A stretch of 15,565 bases of DNA from contig MVRP01000082.1 in assembly GCA_002067405.1 (NCBI GenBank), positions 1 through 15,565 of the forward strand, read 5' to 3'. Position 1 is the stretch's first letter, and each line of letters starts with the position of its first letter. This DNA is from Syntrophorhabdaceae bacterium PtaU1.Bin034. Lineage in GTDB: Bacteria > Desulfobacterota_G > Syntrophorhabdia > Syntrophorhabdales > WCHB1-27. The notes below the pieces were generated by a model. That model saw only the letters and a list, made by a program, of their open reading frames with translations. It made no database searches and was not told the DNA's origin. This document shows positions 7,608-13,326 of this stretch, piece after piece. The position numbers and the translations under genes are program-made.

Positions 7608-7664
7608 GTGCGTCCGGTTGGATCAACCTGGATACAGTGAAAGGAATCAAAGAGGAGGTATTAT

Positions 7665-9500
7665 ATGAAACAACGAATCAATGTGTTGCTGGCAGTCATG
7701 GCGGCAGCGGGCTTTATGATGGCCCTTTGCGCGGTGCCCGAGACCCACGCTGCGGTAACGCTGGAAGTGATGAACCCCCGCGGTGAGATCGAGGCGTTGC
7801 CGAGCCTCGCACCCTCGGCCCGGATTGCAGACCTGGCAGGGAAGAAGATCGGCATTTACTGGATAGGGAAACAGGGCGGAAACAACTTTTGGGATGAAAT
7901 TGAAGTGCTGATCAAGGCGAAGTTTCCCCAGACGCAGGTTGTCCGCTACAGCGGTCCTTTTGACCTCGGGCCCGATATGGCCGGCAAAATCGCAAAGGAG
8001 TGTGACGCCTTTATCTACGGCGTCGGTGACTGAGGCTCATGCACATGGGCCGGCGTGTCCGGCCTTATAAGATTGGAAAAGCTCGGCAAACCGGGAGTTT
8101 ACCTTGTTACCGACAACTTCGGTGAAGACGCGAGATTGTCGGCCGAAGATAACTTAATGCCAAAGATCCGCGTGGTGACCGTTCCCGCCAAAGACTATTA
8201 TATGAAACGGATAAGCCGGGAGCAGGTCAAGCCTGTGGCCGAAGGGGCGTTCGATGCCATTATTGTGGCGCTGACAAAGCCGCTTACCGCGGAGGAATCA
8301 CACCCCGCGACGAAACATGTGAAGACCGACGGGACCATGAAGGTTACGGCGGAGACGTATGAGGCCGCGCTCGAGAAGTTCAATCAACTCTTTCTGGACA
8401 ACCACTGGGGAAGCGGTTTGCCATTGATTCCGCCCACTGCCGAACGGGTAAAATGGATGCTCAAGGGTACTAGCCGTTCGCCTAAAGAGGTGATCGGCAC
8501 GGTTCCCCCGAAGAACGGGATCGCCACAATCGAGAAAATAGCCGTGAACGCGGTGATGGCAGGGGCACGACCCGAATATCTGCCGGTGATCATTGCGGCA
8601 ATGGAAGCGGTGGCCGACAAAAAATTCGATCTTTTTCATATGCAGACCTCGACGGGATCGTTCAGCCTTCTCATTCAAGTGAATGGTCCCATCGCAAAAG
8701 AGATCGAGATGCAGTCGGGAATCGGTTTCCTTGGCTACGGATGGCGTGCCAACAATACGATCGGTCATGCCGTACGACTGAGCCTGATCAACCTCGGCCA
8801 CGTGTGGCCGGGTGAAAATGATATGGGGCTTATTGGACGGCCGTCTTCACACACGTTCTTCACCTATTCCGAAAACGAATCGCTCAGCCCCTGGGAGCCT
8901 TTCCATGTGTCCCTCGGGTACAAGCCGGAAGATAGCTGCGTCACGGTAGCCACCATGAATGCATACACCAACCTTGGCAGCATTACGACCTTTGGAGGCG
9001 GCGCAGTTCTCACCTGGAACGTCGATTCAGTGTTCAAGAGAATGATCGACTTTATGAAACAGGACAGGGCATTCATGACGATCTGGAAACGGGGCTCCGC
9101 CATTTCGAGCCCGAGAAGAAATTCTTTCTTCATTCCCCCCGAGTTGGCGATCGAGCTTGACCGGCGCGGTTATACGAAGAAGAAACTGCAGCAGTACTTC
9201 TACGAGCAAACGAGCATCCCCTACGAACAACTGACGCCGAAGGAAATAGAGTCCGTTAAACGCAGAATTGACGCCGGGGAAATCAGCGCCGATCGTATAC
9301 CCGTCTTTAAAGACGCCCTTAAACCGGGCGGAAAAATCCCTCTCATCGACCGGCCCGAGGACAACGATTTCATTGTCACAGGAGGCTTTCCCGCGTATGT
9401 ATTCGGGACTTTCTATTTTTCCAGGCCCCTCTACTCCGAATTGTCCATCATGACCAAGAAGGTAACCGGGGCAACACTCACGAAATCAGGCCGGAAATAG
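7665..9500 (+). CDS. UGSC-family selenoprotein, exported (Sec at TGA 8031-8033)
   Basis: Read through the TGA, this is a 611-residue protein. Residues 1-29 are a signal peptide (cut near THA-A). About 50-240 is a Rossmann-like UGSC domain: 'KKIGIYWIG', then 'CDAFIYGVGD-U123-G124-S125-C126-T', then 'LEKLGKPGVYLVT'. D-U-G-S-C-T is the defining motif of the UGSC (seleno)protein family, so the TGA is explained exactly. A second large conserved domain follows (about 240-590) with GLPLIPPT (251-258), AVNAVMAGARPEYLPV (around 293-308) and RANNTIGHAVRL (361-372). From memory this is a typical partner of UGSC domains; its activity is unknown to me. The start has GAGGAGGT (7652-7659) 5 nt upstream of ATG. 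It is last in the three-gene unit, 57 bp after the cytochrome gene and before a hairpin. A Sec-Cys thiol redox role outside the cytoplasm is inferred. Confidence 0.93.
8031..8033 (+). other. In-frame TGA predicted to encode selenocysteine (UGSC motif)
   Basis: TGA GGC TCA TGC reads U-G-S-C, preceded by GVGD and followed by TWAGV. This is the motif that names the family. The downstream frame stays open to 9500 and has no ribosome-binding site or ATG near the TGA that would suggest a separate gene. Confidence 0.94.
8047..8065 (+). promoter_or_regulatory. Candidate bacterial SECIS hairpin for the UGSC selenoprotein
   Basis: A perfect 6-bp stem, GGCCGG (8048-8053) with CCGGCC (8059-8064), closes the 5-nt loop CGTGT (8054-8058); a G-U pair (8047/8065) can extend it. 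The loop starts 21 nt after the TGA with G second, the same geometry as the hairpin in the upstream gene. Confidence 0.82.
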
Positions 9501-9524
9501 TCTCGATTTATTTAGGGCAGTAAC

Positions 9525-9559
9525 ACAGGTGGCCTCCTGATAACCGGGAGGCCACCTGT
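9525..9559 (+). terminator. Long GC-rich hairpin after the selenoprotein operon
   Basis: ACAGGTGGCCTCC (9525-9537) pairs perfectly with GGAGGCCACCTGT (9547-9559) around a 9-nt loop. The 13-bp stem starts 25 nt after the UGSC stop codon, the usual place for a terminator. No T-run follows (CTATCGC), so it may act as a transcript-end stabiliser or a Rho-assisted stop rather than a classical intrinsic terminator. A small CTATC-GCT-GATAG hairpin follows at 9560-9572. Confidence 0.65.
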
Positions 9560-9620
9560 CTATCGCTGATAGTTGAATATAAGGTAAGCTTCGCCCCGTC
9601 TTAGCGTTTTGATACAGCTA

Positions 9621-9649
9621 TTGACAATGGTGCCCCAAAGCGGTACGTT
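9621..9649 (+). promoter_or_regulatory. Candidate sigma-70 promoter for the 9726-12987 cluster
   Basis: TTGACA at 9621-9626 is a perfect -35 box. With 17-bp spacing the -10 region is TACGTT (9644-9649), which keeps the conserved first TA and final T. It lies after the hairpin ending the previous unit and about 75 bp before the next start codon. The weak -10 lowers confidence. Confidence 0.4.
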
Positions 9650-9725
9650 TTTTTTCGATCATCGCGAATAGATTTGTTTGAAAAAAGACTGTCCTGAGAG
9701 ATTTGTGACAGGGTCGAGGAAACAG

Positions 9726-10001
9726 ATGGAAGCAAATGAGCAGATACGTTTGCGTATTTCAGAGGAAATAGAACGAATCATGGAGAATCGTGGGATTCGC
9801 AGGGAGGACGTGCAAGCGGCTATCCACCATGGCGAGACGACCGGGGAGAAGTTCATCAAACGCTTTTCCGGACGATCTCTCACATCTTTCAGGCCTGGCA
9901 GGGTTACCTACTGGGTGGAATACAGCCGGGTCGATGATGAGTATCATGTTCATACGGCCTATTCCCACAGGATGGAGATGAAGAGAGGGCCTGACGGATG
10001 A
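9726..10001 (+). CDS. Small conserved-looking protein of unknown function heading the radical SAM cluster
   Basis: A 91-residue soluble protein with a helical N-terminal half ('RLRISEEIERIMENRGIRRE', then 'DVQAAIHHGETTGEKFI') and a beta-rich, basic C-terminal half ('SFRPGRVTYWVEYSRVDDEYHVHTAYSHRMEM'). I do not recognise a named family with confidence. It has no Cys and three clustered His (H86 region and two in IHHGE). The ATG at 9726 is preferred because GAGGA (9716-9720) lies 5 nt upstream; a TTG at 9678 in frame has no such site. Its TGA overlaps the ATG of the redox-protein gene in an ATGA arrangement, so the two are translationally coupled and probably act together. Confidence 0.75.
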   Translation: MEANEQIRLRISEEIERIMENRGIRREDVQAAIHHGETTGEKFIKRFSGRSLTSFRPGRVTYWVEYSRVDDEYHVHTAYSHRMEMKRGPDG

Positions 10002-10210
10002 CGGAAAAACAGAAGTCCGACCGCGACGATGAATGGATCTGTAATAGGTGCATGATGCCGTTAGAGGTGCAAACGGTCAGGCTCCAGTATTCCAGGACCA
10101 TCTTTGCCCTTCATCTTCCTACGTGTCCCAAATGCGGCATGATACTGATTGACGAAGAGCTTGCAGTAGGCAAAATGGCCGAGGCCGAGCAAATCCTTGA
10201 AGACAAATAG
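9998..10210 (+). CDS. Small two-CxxC redox/zinc-ribbon protein, DVU_1557-like
   Basis: A 70-residue protein with two CxxC pairs (C15-C18 in WICNRC and C43-C46 in TCPKCG), followed by a helical acidic tail (EELAVGKMAEAEQILEDK). The pattern matches, from memory, the 'DVU_1557 family redox protein' found beside TrsS-type radical SAM genes in sulfate reducers and other anaerobes. The four Cys could bind one metal (Zn or Fe, rubredoxin-like) or form disulfides; the family name implies a redox role, which the sequence does not prove. It overlaps the upstream gene by 4 bp and ends 21 bp before the radical SAM gene. Confidence 0.82.
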   Translation: MTEKQKSDRDDEWICNRCMMPLEVQTVRLQYSRTIFALHLPTCPKCGMILIDEELAVGKMAEAEQILEDK

Positions 10211-10231
10211 TCTCGCGAGCAAGGCGATCTT

Positions 10232-11641
10232 ATGACCGCAAATGAAACGGAAAGCTTATGCCCCGTTTGCCTCCGTAAAATCAAGGCAAAACGGGTGAGC
10301 GAGGCTGACCGTGTATTTCTTGTGAAGGAGTGTGCGGACCACGGTTATTTTAAGACCGTCATATGGTGTGGCGAGCCGTCCATGGGTGAATGGCAAAGAC
10401 CGAAAGATGTGGTCCACCCTAACCTGGCCTATGGGGCTGTGGAAAGGGGATGCCCTTTCGACTGCGGTCTTTGCGAGGCTCACGAGCAGCTCCCCTGTTC
10501 GGTCTTGCTCGAGGTGACAGACCGATGCAACCTGCACTGTGCCGTCTGTTTCGCCGACTCCGGCCGCGGCAAGGCGGAAGAACCGTCATTGGAGAGGATT
10601 TCCTGGCTGCTGGAGCGGGCCATTGCCGCTGCAGGCCCAAGCAATATCCAACTATCAGGAGGTGAGCCCACCTTACGGGACGACCTTCCGGAGATTGTGG
10701 AGGTCGCACGGCGGACCGGCTATTCATTCATTCAGGTCAACACCAACGGTCTGCGTCTTGCCTCTGACAGGGACTATGGAAGGCGTCTTGCAGATGCGGG
10801 GCTCTCATCGGTCTTCCTTCAGTTCGACGGTGTTGATGACACGGTCTATCATTCGCTGAGAGGGAGAAGCCTGCTGGATGAGAAGCTCCGGGCTGTCAGG
10901 AATTGCGGAGAGGCAGGTCTTGGAGTCGTTCTCGTCCCTACACTTGTGAAAGGTGTGAATACTGATTCCATTGGAGCCGTAGTGCGGCAGGGGCTCGGAC
11001 TGGCACCTACAGTGCGCGGCATCCATTTTCAACCGGTGAGTTATTTCGGCCGTTTTCCGGCGGAACGGTGCGACGAAGGCCGTTTTACACTCCCCGAACT
11101 CATGAGGTGCCTTGAGGAACAGACAGACGGCCTTGTCAGGGTGCGCGATTTTTCCCCTCCGGGCACCGAGCACGCCCATTGTTCCTTCCACGCCACCTAT
11201 ATACATTCTGCCGAAGGGATCTTAAGGCCGATCGGAGCGGGGCAGGGAGGCAGTTGCTGCTCGGGTAACATCGGTACGGGAGGAGTCAACAAAACCATAG
11301 AGACCGTGTCGCGCCGCTGGAGTCTGCCGTCCTCGGCGCTGGCTTTTGATCGTTTCCTGAAGTCGGGGAAGACCGTTTGCTGCGGAGAGGGCAGCCCTGA
11401 CTTGGCCAGGGTCGAAGGCGTTCTCGACCTGGATGTCTTTCTTCAGGAGGCTGCCGTCAGGAGCTTTACGATTTCTGCAATGGCATTTCAGGACGTGGAC
11501 AACCTTGATCTGGAGCGGCTCCGGGGTTGCTGCATATCGGTCATATCTCCGGACGGCAGCCTCGTCCCGTTCTGCGCTTACAACCTCACGAGCAGGAGAG
11601 GGGAGAGCCTCTACCGGCAGAGGAACGGCGCGAAGTCGTGA
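10232..11641 (+). CDS. trsS: TrsS-like radical SAM protein (Cys form)
   Basis: The 469-residue protein has a core radical SAM motif C99-N-L-H-C103-A-V-C106 binding the [4Fe-4S] cluster that cleaves S-adenosylmethionine, and a GGEPT SAM-binding loop at 143-147. It is Cys-rich outside the core: LCPVC (10-13), C34, GCPFDCGLC (73-81), C89, C317, SCC (342-343), VCC (383-384) and GCC (433-434), plus PFCAYNLT at the C terminus. The N-terminal CPxC / GCPFDCGLC and C-terminal 'MAFQD...NLDLERLR' blocks match, from memory, the family called radical SAM (seleno)protein TrsS, some members of which use selenocysteine; here no internal TGA is present. Reaction and substrate are unknown. The ATG at 10232 has a weak AAGGCG upstream. 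Its TGA overlaps the GTG start of the ligase gene. A generic MoaA-like radical SAM enzyme is the alternative. Confidence 0.87.
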   Translation: MTANETESLCPVCLRKIKAKRVSEADRVFLVKECADHGYFKTVIWCGEPSMGEWQRPKDVVHPNLAYGAVERGCPFDCGLCEAHEQLPCSVLLEVTDRCNLHCAVCFADSGRGKAEEPSLERISWLLERAIAAAGPSNIQLSGGEPTLRDDLPEIVEVARRTGYSFIQVNTNGLRLASDRDYGRRLADAGLSSVFLQFDGVDDTVYHSLRGRSLLDEKLRAVRNCGEAGLGVVLVPTLVKGVNTDSIGAVVRQGLGLAPTVRGIHFQPVSYFGRFPAERCDEGRFTLPELMRCLEEQTDGLVRVRDFSPPGTEHAHCSFHATYIHSAEGILRPIGAGQGGSCCSGNIGTGGVNKTIETVSRRWSLPSSALAFDRFLKSGKTVCCGEGSPDLARVEGVLDLDVFLQEAAVRSFTISAMAFQDVDNLDLERLRGCCISVISPDGSLVPFCAYNLTSRRGESLYRQRNGAKS

Positions 11642-12987
11642 TCGTCGGCATCACCCCCTTGGATACATGGATCAGAAACAAGGCCTGCATCAGCCCTGGT
11701 CTTGCCGGTAGCTCTTTTCTGAAAGCACTTGAGGACTACCAGCTTCGTCGATTGAATGAGACCATCGAGTATGCCCGGCTCAACACGGCCTTTTACCGCC
11801 GCCATCTGGCCGCTTTACCCACTGCACCTCTGTCCGCTCTTTCCGATATCACTCGAATCCCCTTTACCTTTCCGTCGGATCTCGCCGGGAATCCTTACCG
11901 TTTTCTGGCGGTTCACCAGGACGATGTAGCCCGGATCGTCACTCTCAGATCGTCAGGGAGTACCGGGGAGCCCAAACGGCTCTTTTTCACCGAAGATGAC
12001 CTGGAGCTCACGGTGGACTTCTTTCATCACGGTATGTCAACACTTGTGCGGCCGGGTCAGAGGGTAGCGGTTCTCCTTCCAGGTGAAAGGCCTGACAGTG
12101 TGGGGGACCTTCTTGCTCGGGGTCTCAAAAGAATGGATGTGCAGACCCTCGTCTACGGTCCCGTTTCAGATCCTGCCCATGCCGCTCGCGCAATTGCTTC
12201 CTTCGGTGCCCATTGTCTTGTCGGCATTCCCACCCAGGTCCTTGCGGTAGCCCGTTCGAGCGCCGGGGCCGCAGCCGGAAAAGGCGGCATAGAGAGCGTA
12301 CTCCTAAGCACGGACTACGTCCCGCAAGCTATCGCGAGGACTCTGGAAAAGGTTTGGGGCTGCCGGGTATTCAACCACTATGGCATGACCGAAATGGGGC
12401 TTGGCGGCGGGGTCGACTGTGAAGCCCTTAACGGATACCATCTAAGAGAAGCTGACTTCTACTTTGAGGTGATCGATCATGAGACAGGAGAGGTGTGTCC
12501 CGATGGGGCGATAGGCGAGGTCGTCTTTACCACCCTTACGAGACGGGGCATGCCTCTCGTGCGATACAGAACGGGTGACATTGCCCGGATCATCCCCGAA
12601 CCATGTCCCTGCGGCACCATTCTCAGACGTTTGCAGCATGTCAGGGGCAGGTGGGACGGCACGGTTCGTCTGGGTCCCGGCTGCTCTCTTACCCTCTCGG
12701 ATATGGACGAGGCACTTTTCAAGCTTCCCGACCTGCTCGACTACCGGGTCACGGTATCAAGTCGGGGAGGCGGGGGATTCCGGCTTCACATCGATGTACA
12801 CCGGGCGGAGAGCGGCAGCCTCCCCGACCGAGAAGTACTTCAAAAGCTGAATGAGGTAGACGCGATACGGGAAGCGATTGATTTTGACATGCTCGACACC
12901 CCTACCGTGCGTTTCTCGGAAGACGGGCGCTGGACCACGACCGGCGTTGCAAAGAGAAAGATCGTCCAAGGAATCGTCCAAGGATAA
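11638..12987 (+). CDS. PaaK-like AMP-dependent CoA ligase, DVU_1553-like
   Basis: A 449-residue adenylate-forming enzyme of phenylacetate-CoA ligase size. Motifs are visible in order: phosphate loop SSGSTGEPK (105-113), NHYGMTEMG (246-254), YRTGD (310-314), and the C-terminal lid ending GVAKRK (436-441) with the likely catalytic Lys. These enzymes activate a carboxylate as acyl-AMP and transfer it to CoA. A PCPCG element (322-326) may bind metal, as in other PaaK relatives. The frame is open further upstream, but the GTG at 11638 is preferred: it overlaps the radical SAM stop (GTGA) and is preceded by AGAGGAA (about 11619-11625). From memory this matches the 'DVU_1553 family AMP-dependent CoA ligase' that accompanies TrsS. 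The substrate is unknown; it may be a protein- or cofactor-linked carboxylate rather than a catabolic acid. Confidence 0.88.
   Translation: MIVGITPLDTWIRNKACISPGLAGSSFLKALEDYQLRRLNETIEYARLNTAFYRRHLAALPTAPLSALSDITRIPFTFPSDLAGNPYRFLAVHQDDVARIVTLRSSGSTGEPKRLFFTEDDLELTVDFFHHGMSTLVRPGQRVAVLLPGERPDSVGDLLARGLKRMDVQTLVYGPVSDPAHAARAIASFGAHCLVGIPTQVLAVARSSAGAAAGKGGIESVLLSTDYVPQAIARTLEKVWGCRVFNHYGMTEMGLGGGVDCEALNGYHLREADFYFEVIDHETGEVCPDGAIGEVVFTTLTRRGMPLVRYRTGDIARIIPEPCPCGTILRRLQHVRGRWDGTVRLGPGCSLTLSDMDEALFKLPDLLDYRVTVSSRGGGGFRLHIDVHRAESGSLPDREVLQKLNEVDAIREAIDFDMLDTPTVRFSEDGRWTTTGVAKRKIVQGIVQG
12961..12984 (+). repeat. Perfect tandem 12-bp duplication at the 3' end of the ligase gene
   Basis: ATCGTCCAAGGA occurs twice back to back (12961-12972 and 12973-12984), directly before the TAA. 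It encodes IVQG-IVQG as the last eight residues. This is an in-frame, apparently recent, slippage-type duplication. Confidence 0.9.
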
Positions 12988-13032
12988 GTAATCAAGTTGC
13001 CAGACGGGCAATAACGTGAAATTTGGAACAAT

Positions 13033-13081
13033 GGAGAACACGATGCCTCAGGGAAAGCCACCTGAGATCTTTTGGTTCTCC
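13033..13081 (+). terminator. Nested inverted repeat, candidate terminator after the ligase gene
   Basis: An inner stem CTCAGG (13047-13052) / CCTGAG (13061-13066) is followed by ATCTTTTGG. It is enclosed by an outer perfect 7-bp repeat GGAGAAC (13033-13039) / GTTCTCC (13075-13081). It lies 46 bp after the ligase stop codon. The inner hairpin plus TCTTTT resembles a weak intrinsic terminator; the outer arm is an unusual addition. Confidence 0.5.
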
Positions 13082-13200
13082 GGTTCGTGCACTCTGACGT
13101 AAAAACCTTCAAACAATCTACCTATCCTTATCTACTGCAGAGGTGACTGCACAAGGTAACTTAAGTAATTTTTAGTAGTAATTAAGGGCCTTTCGTAATT

Positions 13201-13230
13201 ACAAGTAAGTATTTAACTTGACAGGTAAGT
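13201..13230 (+). promoter_or_regulatory. 20-bp-phased direct repeat, candidate operator
   Basis: ACAAGTAAGT (13201-13210) and ACAGGTAAGT (13221-13230) differ at one base and start exactly 20 bp apart, two helical turns. The second copy overlaps the -35 box of the promoter. A related ACAAGGTAAC lies at 13151-13160. This arrangement suits an activator or repressor that binds one DNA face; the regulator is unknown. Confidence 0.5.
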
Positions 13231-13246
13231 GCCGGTTTGATATATA
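13218..13246 (+). promoter_or_regulatory. Sigma-70-like promoter for the BamB/BamC-like genes
   Basis: TTGACA (13218-13223) is a perfect -35 box, and TATATA (13241-13246) follows at the optimal 17-bp spacing. Transcription would start near 13253, giving a leader of roughly 70 nt. A second TATAAT at 13265-13270 has no -35 at proper distance. Confidence 0.7.
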
Positions 13247-13287
13247 TTTGGATGAGGTTTGAGATATAATTCACAAAGTATCAAATA

Positions 13288-13310
13288 GCTGAAAAAGTCA
13301 GCAATTGCTG
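13288..13310 (+). promoter_or_regulatory. Overlapping hairpin and palindrome just before the ribosome-binding site
   Basis: GCTGA (13288-13292) can pair with TCAGC (13298-13302) around AAAAG. CAGCAATTGCTG (13299-13310) is a perfect 12-bp palindrome using part of the same arm and ends 4 nt before AAGGAG (13315-13320). The two pairings exclude each other. It could be a dimeric protein site or a leader structure. Confidence 0.35.
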
Positions 13311-13326
13311 CCCGAAGGAGTTAGAG

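Larger units (their letters stand above)
12988..13326. other. 339-bp intergenic regulatory region upstream of the BamB-like gene
   Basis: No gene of plausible quality is present. From left to right it holds a nested inverted repeat (13033-13081), an AT-rich stretch, related ACAAGGTAAC / ACAAGTAAGT / ACAGGTAAGT words, a sigma-70-like promoter and a leader with alternative hairpins. Base composition becomes clearly AT-richer than in the surrounding genes from about 13150 onward, as expected for a promoter. Confidence 0.7.

Noticed and set aside
7092..8033. Pseudogenisation by nonsense mutation of two adjacent genes
   Set aside because: Both stops are TGA, both fall exactly on redox Cys positions, both precede matching hairpins, and both downstream halves retain good coding sequence. 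Decay would not produce this pattern.
8055..9500. Separate gene starting at GTG 8055
   Set aside because: The start falls inside the UGSC domain and inside the candidate SECIS loop, with no ribosome-binding site. The TGA is part of the U-G-S-C motif.
11639..11641. Selenocysteine read-through at the radical SAM stop TGA
   Set aside because: The downstream frame gives no family-like sequence, and the TGA overlaps the GTG start of the ligase in a normal GTGA coupling.
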